NCBI RefSeq assembly: GCF_038806765.1
Contig: NZ_CP152389.1
Coordinates: 2,046,001-2,110,000, forward strand
DNA length: 64,000 nt
Direction: 5' to 3'
Origin: Mucilaginibacter sp. CSA2-8R
GTDB taxonomy: Bacteria > Bacteroidota > Bacteroidia > Sphingobacteriales > Sphingobacteriaceae
Below, one piece after another: positions 1-8,548 of the stretch. Every line of letters starts with the position of its first letter. Within the stretch, counting starts at the first letter, position 1. The notes under the pieces are model-generated. The model had not been told where the DNA came from. It saw nothing but the letters and a program-made list of their open reading frames with translations, and ran no database searches. Made by a program: the position numbers and the translations under genes.

Positions 1-24
1 GTATATGAAAATAAGCAGTTGCTG

Positions 25-1815
25 TTAGGCTGATACCATAGCAGACAGTTTGCACTTTTGCTGCAGCCATTGCAATTCTTCGGCAGCTAAATGGGGGCCA
101 AGCTTTTCCAAAACCGTTTGGTTATAAGCGGTAATCCATTCAATGTGCCGGCTGTCCAGCAATTCAAATTTAATGGGGCGGGTGTCTATCAATGCCAGCG
201 TAAGGGTTTCGAAGGCATAAAATTCACCAAATTCGTTTATAGTGTCAGTAATGGTAAGCACCAGGTTTTCAATACGTACACCATGTTTGCCGGGGCGGTA
301 AATTCCTGGCTCTATCGAGGTAATCATCCCTAAATCTATGCTTACAGGCACATTGGCTGGGTTAAGTGTTTGCGGGCCTTCGTGTACGTTCAAAAAATAG
401 CCTACGCCATGGCCTGTGCCGTGGCCGTAATTAATGGCATGATCCCAAAGCGGCTGGCGGGTAATGGCGTCAATCTGGTACCCGCAGGTCCCTTTCGGAA
501 AACGGGCCATTGAACCGTTAATCATCGCTTTAAGTACCAGCGTATAATCGGTGCGCTCTTGGTCGGTTAATTCACCCATGGGTATCACACGGGTAACATC
601 CGTCGTGCCGTACGCGTACTGGCCGCCTGAGTCAACCAAGTACAAGCCGCTGTTTTGCAGGGTACTGTTACTTTCGGTGGTGGCGGCATAATGCGGCAAG
701 GCGCCGTGCGGGCCGTAGCCACCAATGGTGTTAAAACTTTTGCCCATAAAGCCGTCTTGTTCAGCTCTGAAAGCTTCCAACTGGTCTGCAGCCGAGAGTT
801 CGGTAATCTCTATGCGGCCAATGTTTTCTTCAATCCACTTAAAAAAGCGGGTTAACGCCACGCCATCTTTAATCATGACTGTGCGGGTATTGGCTATCTC
901 GGTGCTGTTTTTAATCGCTTTAAGATACGTGCTGGGCGCCGGGCCGCGTACAATGGTAGATTGGTCGTTAAAATATTTTAACACCGCATACGAGCTTTTC
1001 TTCGGGTCGATTAAAATCCTGGCCGAACCGGTTAATGCGTGCAGATGTTGCTGTAAACTCTCGTAGGGCAATACCTCTACACCGTTTTGATTTAAAGATG
1101 CCAAGTCGTCCTGGTTCAGCTTGTCGGGCTGTATAAATAAAATAGCGTTATCAACACCAATTAAGGCAAATGCCAGTACAACCGGATTATAAGAGACATC
1201 ATTACCACGCAAATTGAACAGCCAAGCCACATCATCAAGGGCAGAAACCAAATTATGCGTAACGTTCCGTTCCTTAAAGTGGCCACGAACGGCATCCAGC
1301 TTTTGGGCTACCGAAGCACCGGCATCTTCGGCGCTGATTAAGTAGGCGGGCGCAGTCGGTAAGTCGGGCCGCTCATCCCATACGTGATCAAGGTAATCAG
1401 CTGTTTTAAATTTGAATGATTTCGGTAATAACTGTTCGAGCAGTAAATCGCAAAGCTGAACCGAAATAATATTAGCGTCAAAACCGATAGTAGTACCTGC
1501 CCGGAACTCGCGCCCAAGCCATTCAATATACTCGGGTGCGTGCTGTACCTTTAATTTAACCAGTTCAAAACCTGAGCCGGCCAGTTGCTCTTCAGCCTGT
1601 ACAAAATATCTGAAATCGGCCCAGAGCTGTGCATGTTCCTGCGTAATCAGCAATGTCCCGGCCGAGCCGGTGAAACCCGAGGTAAACGCGAGGCATTTAT
1701 AACGCTCGGGTACGTATTCGCTAATGTGAGGATCGGCTGAAGTTATGAGATAAACATCTACACCCTCTCTCTTCATGGCTTGTCGTATTCCGGCAAGTTT
1801 CTCTTTATAAGTCAT
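25..1815 (-). CDS. Xaa-Pro aminopeptidase (aminopeptidase P, M24B)
   Basis: A 596-residue cytoplasmic metallopeptidase that removes an N-terminal residue preceding proline. The N-terminal half has the creatinase/aminopeptidase P non-catalytic domains, and the C-terminal half has the pitta-bread fold with its metal ligands visible: the Asp of DSGGQY and of GTTDVTR, the His of GHGTGHGVG, the Glu of SIEPGIY and a final Glu in FETLTL. The length fits the long three-domain form of the family. No signal peptide is seen. It is transcribed away from the AraC gene to its right and appears monocistronic within the window; its stop codon lies only 24 bases from the window edge. A link to proline-rich peptide use next to a hydroxyproline pathway is attractive but only inferred. 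Confidence 0.93.
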   Translation of the reverse strand: MTYKEKLAGIRQAMKREGVDVYLITSADPHISEYVPERYKCLAFTSGFTGSAGTLLITQEHAQLWADFRYFVQAEEQLAGSGFELVKLKVQHAPEYIEWLGREFRAGTTIGFDANIISVQLCDLLLEQLLPKSFKFKTADYLDHVWDERPDLPTAPAYLISAEDAGASVAQKLDAVRGHFKERNVTHNLVSALDDVAWLFNLRGNDVSYNPVVLAFALIGVDNAILFIQPDKLNQDDLASLNQNGVEVLPYESLQQHLHALTGSARILIDPKKSSYAVLKYFNDQSTIVRGPAPSTYLKAIKNSTEIANTRTVMIKDGVALTRFFKWIEENIGRIEITELSAADQLEAFRAEQDGFMGKSFNTIGGYGPHGALPHYAATTESNSTLQNSGLYLVDSGGQYAYGTTDVTRVIPMGELTDQERTDYTLVLKAMINGSMARFPKGTCGYQIDAITRQPLWDHAINYGHGTGHGVGYFLNVHEGPQTLNPANVPVSIDLGMITSIEPGIYRPGKHGVRIENLVLTITDTINEFGEFYAFETLTLALIDTRPIKFELLDSRHIEWITAYNQTVLEKLGPHLAAEELQWLQQKCKLSAMVSA

Positions 1816-2132
1816 GTTTAATCATGTTTTTAATTTGATGCAGCATCAACCGCTTACGCCGGCAATATTACATCATTTACTAAAGAACGTATAGTTTAGT
1901 TAAATAATGCTTTTGGCCAGACGCTGTCGCGGTAAATGTAAGGTTAACATCTTGGCGGCAAAGATCCGCTATTAACTCTTGAGCACTATATTTTGATCAG
2001 GCTTCATGTAAAATAAGGCACTGTATTCTATTAATTTAACCATCATTAGCCATATTTTAACCAGTTTGAGTTATAATATAAAAATGTTGGTTAATATCCG
2101 GTATATTTATAATGCCATACACAAACTGAACA
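1816..2132. other. divergent intergenic region
   Basis: A 317-base AT-rich gap between the starts of the aminopeptidase gene (leftward) and the AraC gene (rightward). It must hold both promoters. I see no clean TAnnTTTG element or strong inverted repeat and no RNA gene. Confidence 0.5.
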
Positions 2133-3011
2133 ATGAAAGCTTTGCAATTTACTTTACCGGTTACACACGATAAGTCTGTAATTGTTCAGGAAGAGCAGCT
2201 TCCGCATTTTTATCCGTATCTACACCGGCATAACGAAGCGCAGCTTACCTGGATACAGGAAGGAGAGGGTACTTTAGTGGCAGGCACAAGTATGCACACT
2301 TTTGCCGCCAACGATGTGTTTTTTCTGAGTGCTAACCAGCCGCATCTGTTTAAAAATAACCCGGAATATTTTGTGGCCGACAGCGGCAAAAAAGTACGTG
2401 CAATGATGGTGTTTTTTAATCCTCATGGTAAACTATCATCGCTGTTCGAACTGCCTGAAGTGAAGGTTTTAGGTAACATGATTAACCAGCATACGGGCGG
2501 CTTCAAGTTACCGTCACAGCATGTAAACGCGGTTTCGCAAAATATCTTGGAGATGCAGCAAACTAAGGGCATTAACCGCTTTATGCAGTTTTTTCAATTA
2601 TTGACATCGTTGCACAGCATCAGCGAAAACTTGATGCCGTTATCAATGACCCCAGTAGAAAAGGTTAGCGAGAGTGAAGGCTTACGCATTAGTACCATTT
2701 ACAATTATATTATGCAGCACTACGATACCATGATCTCCCTGGAAGATGTAGCTGCCGAAGCGCATATGACCCCGCAGGCTTTTTGCCGGTACTTTAAAAA
2801 GCACACCGGGCACACCTTTGTTACGTTTTTAAACGAGATGCGCATTAACGAAGCTTGCAAAAAGCTTGCTAACGGTAAGTGCGACAGCATCTCTAATGTG
2901 GCTTATACTTCGGGCTTTAATAGTATTACTAATTTTAACCGCGTATTTAAAAGTGTAACAGGTAATTCGCCGCGCGAGTACCTGGAAAGTTATCGCAGCA
3001 ATGTGCAGTAG
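2133..3011 (+). CDS. AraC-family transcriptional regulator of the hydroxyproline cluster
   Basis: A 292-residue regulator. The N-terminal part (roughly residues 15-110) looks like a cupin sensor domain (HRHNEAQLTWIQEGEG, then HTFAANDVFFL), and the C-terminal 100 residues are the paired AraC helix-turn-helix domain (ISLEDVAAEAHMTPQAFCRYF and a second helix pair ending in GNSPREYLESYR). It lies 72 bases upstream of four catabolic genes on the same strand, so it probably controls them in response to hydroxyproline or an intermediate. The ligand is inferred from position only. Confidence 0.9.
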   Translation: MKALQFTLPVTHDKSVIVQEEQLPHFYPYLHRHNEAQLTWIQEGEGTLVAGTSMHTFAANDVFFLSANQPHLFKNNPEYFVADSGKKVRAMMVFFNPHGKLSSLFELPEVKVLGNMINQHTGGFKLPSQHVNAVSQNILEMQQTKGINRFMQFFQLLTSLHSISENLMPLSMTPVEKVSESEGLRISTIYNYIMQHYDTMISLEDVAAEAHMTPQAFCRYFKKHTGHTFVTFLNEMRINEACKKLANGKCDSISNVAYTSGFNSITNFNRVFKSVTGNSPREYLESYRSNVQ

Positions 3012-3083
3012 TAAGGTAAAATCCAATAACTATTGATTAATACAAGGAAATATAAAGATTAACAGTCAACTTAAATTTGTAAC

Positions 3084-4013
3084 ATGAATACACTATCGTG
3101 GATTGGGGTTTACCCTGCATTGTTAACCCCGTTCAAGGAGAGCGAGGAGATTGATTATGACGTTTTTGCAAAAAATATTGAGGCGCAAATTGAAGCTGGG
3201 GTAGACGGTTTAATTGTTGCCGGTTCATTAGGTGAGGCGAGCACCCTCAGTACTGAAGAAAAATTTGAGTTAGCTAAATTTGCTATTCAGACGTCGGCAG
3301 GCCGTGTTCCGGTAATTTTAAATATCGCCGAGCCTACTACCAAAGGTGCCATTGAGTTAGCTAAGGGTGCAGAGGCATTGGGTGCTGCAGGTTTAATGTT
3401 ATTACCCCCTATGCGTTACAAAGCTGATGATCGCGAAACACTGGCGTTTATGACTACTGTGGCTAAAGCCACCAGTCTGGACATCATGGTATATAACAAT
3501 CCCGTTGATTACGGAATTTTTATTAACCTGGAAATGTTTGCAGAACTGGCAAAGTATGAGAATGTGGTAGCGGTAAAAGAATCTACCCGCGACATCTCCA
3601 ACATAGCCCGTATGAAAAACCGTTTTGGCGATCGTTTTAAGATTTTAACTGGTGTTGACCCATTAGCTTACGAAAGCTTAGTGGCAGGTGCCGACGGTTG
3701 GGTTGCTGGTTTAGTTGATGCTTTTCCCGAAGAAACCGTTACAATTTTTAATCTGGTAAAAGCAGGTCAGTATAAAGCTGCTTTAGCTATTTACCGTTGG
3801 TTTATACCTTTGCTGGAGCTGGATATTCATCCTAAACTGGTACAGTATATTAAATTAGCGGCTGTTGCCACAGGCATTGGCACCGAGTATGTACGTGCAC
3901 CGCGCTTAACTTTAGTTGGCGAAGAGCGTGCCCGTGTTACCAAAGTAATTAGCGATGCGGTAGCAATACGCCCTGCTTTGCCAAAAATCAATACTGAAGA
4001 AGTAGTAGCCTAA
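3084..4013 (+). CDS. DapA-family 1-pyrroline-4-hydroxy-2-carboxylate deaminase (probable)
   Basis: A 309-residue class I aldolase-type TIM barrel of the dihydrodipicolinate synthase/N-acetylneuraminate lyase family. The Schiff-base lysine is K165 in VAVKEST and the partner tyrosine is Y137 in MVYNNP. In hydroxyproline catabolism a DapA homologue deaminates cis-4-hydroxy-1-pyrroline-2-carboxylate to alpha-ketoglutarate semialdehyde. The sequence alone says only DapA family; the specific role comes from the neighbours, a KGSA dehydrogenase 33 bases downstream, an epimerase and a D-amino-acid oxidase. A true DapA for lysine synthesis is less likely in this context. Confidence 0.85.
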   Translation: MNTLSWIGVYPALLTPFKESEEIDYDVFAKNIEAQIEAGVDGLIVAGSLGEASTLSTEEKFELAKFAIQTSAGRVPVILNIAEPTTKGAIELAKGAEALGAAGLMLLPPMRYKADDRETLAFMTTVAKATSLDIMVYNNPVDYGIFINLEMFAELAKYENVVAVKESTRDISNIARMKNRFGDRFKILTGVDPLAYESLVAGADGWVAGLVDAFPEETVTIFNLVKAGQYKAALAIYRWFIPLLELDIHPKLVQYIKLAAVATGIGTEYVRAPRLTLVGEERARVTKVISDAVAIRPALPKINTEEVVA

Positions 4014-4046
4014 AGCTATCTTTACTACCTAAAGTAAAACAACGAT

Positions 4047-5543
4047 ATGTATAAAAATGCAAGCCCGGAGGAGGTAAAGGCCGTTGTGGCTAAAGCCGAA
4101 GAAGCATACGGAGTGTTAAAAGGATATTCTATCCGTCAGCGAGCCTCGTTTATGCGTAAGGTAGCTACAGAGATTGAAGCCTTGGGCGATGTGCTGATTA
4201 AAACAGCTATGGCCGAAAGTAACCTGACGGAAGCCCGCCTGTTAGGCGAACGCACACGCACCGTTTGGCAGTGGAATAGCTATGCCAACTACGCCGAGTT
4301 AGGTAACTGGCTCGACGCAAGGATAGATTTTCCGACCGCTATGCCGTCGCCAAAACCCGATGTTCGTAAAACATCAGTGGCTTTAGGACCAGTAGTAGTT
4401 TTCGGTGCAGGTAACTTCCCGTTTGCATTTTCAACCGCCGGCGGCGACACCGCGTGTGCCATTGCTGCAGGTTGTCCGGTTGTTGTAAAAGCACATCCCG
4501 GTCATCCCGAAACCTGCGCTTTAATGGCACAAGCTATTGAAAGTGCAAGGGTTAAATGCCTTATGCCTGAGGGTATTTTTGCCCAGGTTTTTGATGATGG
4601 TTACGAGATTGGCCAAATGCTGATTAAGCATCCAGCAATTAAAGCCGTTGCGTTTACCGGCTCATTTAAAGGAGGTACTGCCATTGCCGACCTCGCTGCT
4701 CAACGTGAGGAACCTATACCGGTATTTGCCGAGATGGGCAGCATTAACCCTATATTTTTAATGCCCGACAAGTTGAAGCAAAATGCTGCTGAAATTGCAG
4801 GGCAGTTTGTTAACTCGGTAACTTTAGGTGTTGGCCAGTTTTGTACTAACCCTGGTGTAATTATCGGCGTGGCAGGCAGCGATTTGGATATTTTCCAGGC
4901 AACGCTTAAACAGGTAGCGGCAAGTACGCCTGCGGCGCCTATGCTTCATCCGGGCATCGCTAAAAACTTCGAAAAAACAAAGGCTAAAGCTTTGGAGCAA
5001 AATGGGGTAGCGGTGCTGGCTAAAACCGAAGCCGAACAGGCCGAAAATTATGGTGGTTTGGTATTGGCTACCGTTAACGCTGCTGAGTTTGTCAGCAATC
5101 CAACCTTGCACGAAGAGGTTTTTGGTCCGTATTCTTTGTTAGTAGTTTGTCGCGATGCTGAAGAAATGCTTCAGGTAGCGCAAGCTCTTAAAGGCCAGCT
5201 CACCAGTACGTTATTTGCTACAGGCAAAGACCTGGAAGAAAGTGAAAAGTTATGTCGTGCAGTGCAGCAGCGTTGCGGGCGTATCATTTTCAATCAATTC
5301 CCAACCGGTGTTGAGGTTTGTCTGGCCATGCATCACGGCGGTCCATTCCCGGCTACCACCAACAGTGCTTATACTTCGGTTGGTGCCGATGGTGTTAAGC
5401 GCTTTACCCGTCCGCTCTCCTTTCAAAACTGGCCCGACGAATTTTTGCCTGATGAGTTAAAAAACGAGAATCCTTTAGAGATATGGCGCACCGTTAATAA
5501 TGAACTGACTATGGAGCCTGTTCATCCGGTAGCTGCCAATTAA
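4047..5543 (+). CDS. alpha-ketoglutarate semialdehyde dehydrogenase (NADP-type aldehyde dehydrogenase)
   Basis: A 498-residue aldehyde dehydrogenase. The catalytic cysteine is C266 in GQFCTNPG, the general base is E229 in FAEMGSINP, and the cofactor loop is FTGSFKGG (about residues 203-210). The sequence style (FGAGNFPFAFSTAGGDTA, GQFCTNPGV) matches 2,5-dioxovalerate dehydrogenases that oxidise KGSA to 2-oxoglutarate. It is the last step of both hydroxyproline and pentonate (Weimberg) breakdown. It sits between the deaminase and epimerase genes in a tight same-strand run, and it is the only gene of this type in the window although a pentonate branch lies about 20 kb away. Confidence 0.9.
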   Translation: MYKNASPEEVKAVVAKAEEAYGVLKGYSIRQRASFMRKVATEIEALGDVLIKTAMAESNLTEARLLGERTRTVWQWNSYANYAELGNWLDARIDFPTAMPSPKPDVRKTSVALGPVVVFGAGNFPFAFSTAGGDTACAIAAGCPVVVKAHPGHPETCALMAQAIESARVKCLMPEGIFAQVFDDGYEIGQMLIKHPAIKAVAFTGSFKGGTAIADLAAQREEPIPVFAEMGSINPIFLMPDKLKQNAAEIAGQFVNSVTLGVGQFCTNPGVIIGVAGSDLDIFQATLKQVAASTPAAPMLHPGIAKNFEKTKAKALEQNGVAVLAKTEAEQAENYGGLVLATVNAAEFVSNPTLHEEVFGPYSLLVVCRDAEEMLQVAQALKGQLTSTLFATGKDLEESEKLCRAVQQRCGRIIFNQFPTGVEVCLAMHHGGPFPATTNSAYTSVGADGVKRFTRPLSFQNWPDEFLPDELKNENPLEIWRTVNNELTMEPVHPVAAN

Positions 5544-5558
5544 TCCTTTAATTTTATA

Positions 5559-6557
5559 ATGAAGAGAACGTTTTCGTGCATTGATGCCCACACCTGCGGC
5601 AACCCGGTAAGGGTAGTTTCGGGTGGCGGGCCTATGTTAAAGGGTAACAGCATGATGGAGCGCCGGCTGCACTTTCTGGAAGAGTTTGACTGGATACGTA
5701 AAGGATTGATGTTTGAGCCCCGTGGTCATGATATGATGAGCGGCAGTATTTTATACCCGCCCACCGATCCGGCTAACGATGTTGGTGTTTTATACATCGA
5801 AACCAGCGGTTGTTTGCCCATGTGCGGTCATGGTACTATCGGCACAGTTACCATTGCTATTGAAGAAGGTTTAATCATTCCCAAAGTACCCGGAAAGCTG
5901 CGTTTAGAGACGCCGGCCGGACTGGTTTTGGTTGATTATGTGCAAGATGTTAAAAAGGTGAAATCTGTAAAGCTAATCAACGTAAAGTCATTCCTGGCGG
6001 CCGAAAAGCTGACCGTTGAGTGCCCCGATTTGGGTACTTTATTGGTTGACGTAGCCTACGGTGGAAATTTTTATGCTATTGTTGATCCTCAGGAAAACTT
6101 CAAAGGCATTGAGAATTATACAGCCGATCAGCTAATTAGCTGGAGCCGCGTTTGCCGCAAGCAAATGAACGAACTGTACAGCTTCGTTCATCCCGAAAAC
6201 GAACATATTAAAGGGCTAAGTCACTTTTTGTGGACCGGTGCAACCTTGTCTGCCGATGCTACAGCGCGTAATGCAGTGTTTTACGGAGATAAGGCTATCG
6301 ACCGCTCGCCTTGTGGCACCGGTACGTCAGCACGTATGGCGCAGTGGTATGCACAGGGTAAACTTCAAAAAGGCGACCGCTTTGTACACGAAAGCATCAT
6401 CGGCTCTAAATTTATAGGCACTATTGAAGAAGAAACAACCTTAAACGGTAAACCGGCCATTATACCCGGTATTGAAGGTTGGGCTATGGTAACAGGTTAT
6501 AACACCATTTTTATTGATGATGACGATCCTTATGCCCACGGTTTTCAGGTTATTTAA
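5559..6557 (+). CDS. 4-hydroxyproline 2-epimerase (proline racemase family)
   Basis: A 332-residue protein of the proline racemase family. Both catalytic cysteines are present, C89 in MCGHGTIG and C252 in SPCGTGTSA, so it should act as a two-base epimerase; trans-3-hydroxyproline dehydratases of this family have Thr in place of the first Cys. Hydroxyproline epimerase is preferred over proline racemase because of the neighbours. It converts trans-4-hydroxy-L-proline to cis-4-hydroxy-D-proline, the first step of the pathway. It starts 16 bases after the dehydrogenase stop codon, consistent with one operon. Confidence 0.9.
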   Translation: MKRTFSCIDAHTCGNPVRVVSGGGPMLKGNSMMERRLHFLEEFDWIRKGLMFEPRGHDMMSGSILYPPTDPANDVGVLYIETSGCLPMCGHGTIGTVTIAIEEGLIIPKVPGKLRLETPAGLVLVDYVQDVKKVKSVKLINVKSFLAAEKLTVECPDLGTLLVDVAYGGNFYAIVDPQENFKGIENYTADQLISWSRVCRKQMNELYSFVHPENEHIKGLSHFLWTGATLSADATARNAVFYGDKAIDRSPCGTGTSARMAQWYAQGKLQKGDRFVHESIIGSKFIGTIEEETTLNGKPAIIPGIEGWAMVTGYNTIFIDDDDPYAHGFQVI

Positions 6558-6603
6558 GAATCAATCTATCTTTTGCTTCTTTTAAAAACATTAAATTAAA
6601 TTT

Positions 6604-7860
6604 ATGTCTGCTCCTCGTTCCGCAATAGTTATCGGCGGAGGTATTATTGGTCTTTGTTCTGCTTACTACCTTGTTAAAGCGGGCTGGCAAGTCACTATTT
6701 TAGATAAAGGCAACCTGGCTGATAACTGCTCTTCGGGTAACGCCGGAATGATTGTGCCCAGCCACTTTATTCCGCTGGCGGCACCGGGTATGGTTTCTAA
6801 AGGTATCAAGTGGATGTTTAATAGTAAAAGTCCTTTTTATGTTAAACCTTCACTCAATCCTAAACTCATATCATGGGGTATACAGTTTATAAAACATGCC
6901 AACGATACCCACGTGAATAAAGTTGCTCCGCACCTTCGTGATCTGCATTTGTTGAGCAAACAGCTATATAATCAATTGGCTAAAGAACCTGCTTTGAACT
7001 TTGGGTTTGAAGATAAGGGCATACTGATGCTTTACAAAACCGAAAAGGCAGGTGCCGAAGAAATTCACGTGGCCAAGCAGGCTACACACCTGGGGTTAGA
7101 TGTTGAGGTATTAAGCAGAGCTCAGGTGCAAAGCTTAGAGCCCCACACTGAGCTGAATGTGAAAGGCGCGGTACATTACCGCTGCGACGCCCATATTTAC
7201 CCCAACGCCCTAGTAAAGCAATTAACCAGTTTTTTAACCGACAACGGTGTAAAAATAGAAACGCATTGTAAAGTACTTAGCGTGAGTGCTAAGAACAATA
7301 CGGTTCAGCATATTGAAACTACATCCGGTCAGTTTTCGGCCGATGTTGTGGTGATGACCGGCGGTGCCTGGCTGCCCGAACTTGCCCGCCAGGCTGGCAT
7401 GAATGTACCGGTTATGCCGGGTAAAGGATACTCGTTTATGGTGCCTAACAGCGATCATCAAATCGTTCATCCATCGTTATTACTTGAGGCCCGCGTAGCC
7501 ATCACACCGATGAACGGGCAGGTACGTATTGGAGGGACTATGGAGATTGCACCTGTGAACGACAATATTAACATGAACAGGGTACAAGGCATTGTGGATG
7601 CCGTACCTGATTATTACCCTGAATATCAGGTAACATTACCTAAGGTGGAGGATGTTTGGTATGGCTTCCGTCCGTGTTCGCCGGACGGCCTTCCGTACAT
7701 TGGCTATAGCCGTAAATGGGATAACATGATTGTGGCCGGCGGCCATGGCATGATGGGTTTGGGTTTAGGTCCTGCCACAGGTAAACTCGTAGCCGAGCTG
7801 GCTGCTGAGTCTGCACTTTCGGTAAATATATCGGAGTTCAACCCGAACAGGTTTAACTAA
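6604..7860 (+). CDS. FAD-dependent D-hydroxyproline oxidase/dehydrogenase (DAO/DadA family)
   Basis: A 418-residue DAO-superfamily flavoprotein. The N-terminal dinucleotide-binding motif is VIGGGIIGLCSAYYL (residues 10-24), followed by the acidic residue of ILDKG; a C-terminal FAD-contact segment is GGHGMMGLGLGPATG. It resembles D-amino acid dehydrogenase DadA. In this cluster it should oxidise cis-4-hydroxy-D-proline to the pyrroline that the DapA-type enzyme deaminates. Last gene of the run; no clear terminator follows. The electron acceptor (oxygen or a membrane carrier) cannot be read from the sequence. Confidence 0.87.
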   Translation: MSAPRSAIVIGGGIIGLCSAYYLVKAGWQVTILDKGNLADNCSSGNAGMIVPSHFIPLAAPGMVSKGIKWMFNSKSPFYVKPSLNPKLISWGIQFIKHANDTHVNKVAPHLRDLHLLSKQLYNQLAKEPALNFGFEDKGILMLYKTEKAGAEEIHVAKQATHLGLDVEVLSRAQVQSLEPHTELNVKGAVHYRCDAHIYPNALVKQLTSFLTDNGVKIETHCKVLSVSAKNNTVQHIETTSGQFSADVVVMTGGAWLPELARQAGMNVPVMPGKGYSFMVPNSDHQIVHPSLLLEARVAITPMNGQVRIGGTMEIAPVNDNINMNRVQGIVDAVPDYYPEYQVTLPKVEDVWYGFRPCSPDGLPYIGYSRKWDNMIVAGGHGMMGLGLGPATGKLVAELAAESALSVNISEFNPNRFN

Positions 7861-8475
7861 AAGTTTTAATACACTTCTTAAACGCAAGTTACACAGTGTG
7901 GCTGATAAGCCTTCTATAGCGTGCCTTTTTCATCGTTACATTCATCCAATAGTTTAGTACTCCTCAAGTCGTTTGTTTTACCTGTTACATTACTTATAAT
8001 TAAAAGCTTAATGTTTTAGCTTTTTAATATTTGAGTAATCCTATAATAAAGTTAACTGCTTTAATAGTGCAACTATGACCGGTTAAACTTTAACCGAATT
8101 CTAATTCTGTTCTTATGCTTCTCTAATCGATAAAGATTTAAGTAGTTAAGATTTGCTTAAACAAAGCCAAAATCTGTTTAGGGAACCGTGCGCCGTAACA
8201 CTAATTTTACGTAAGTCAACTGTAGCAATGTAGCCTATGAGCGAAGCTGTGAAAGGCCAAGCCGGTCGGTTGCGTTCGAACTGTCATCAACATCTACCGG
8301 CATAGATTCTACCGTCAACAAACTGAAAGATAATCTATTAAAATTGTTGTATGCGGTGGTGTTCACTTAATTGCAACGTTAGCCAGGGCGTAGCTGTGTA
8401 GGCAACTGTCGGGTATTTATCGGGAAACCTGGTTTTCTTTCATCATGTCAAGAGTATTTGTTTAATTTAATAGTT
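7861..8475. other. long intergenic region with no recognised gene
   Basis: About 615 bases after the hydroxyproline operon without a convincing reading frame. No tRNA-like fold was recognised; one GTTCGAA stretch near 8274 lacks the surrounding arms. The region ends in a clear hairpin (next entry), so it may encode an untranslated transcript, but no promoter could be fixed. Confidence 0.4.
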
Positions 8476-8515
8476 AAGCTGCCCGGGAGCGAGTCTCGGC
8501 AGCTTATTTTTTTTA
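8476..8515 (+). terminator. rho-independent terminator-like hairpin
   Basis: Arms AAGCTGCC (8476-8483) and GGCAGCTT (8498-8505) pair perfectly around a 14-base loop and are followed by a run of T (ATTTTTTTT). It lies 33 bases before the GH30 start codon and 615 bases after the previous stop, so it may end a read-through transcript or an unrecognised small RNA, or act as an attenuator of the GH30 gene. Confidence 0.65.
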
Positions 8516-8548
8516 TGTTTATTTGCTGCAGAAATGCCAGTCCGCTCC

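Noticed and set aside
8270..8320. tRNA-like T-arm near GTTCGAA
   Set aside because: No matching acceptor, D or anticodon arms surround it.
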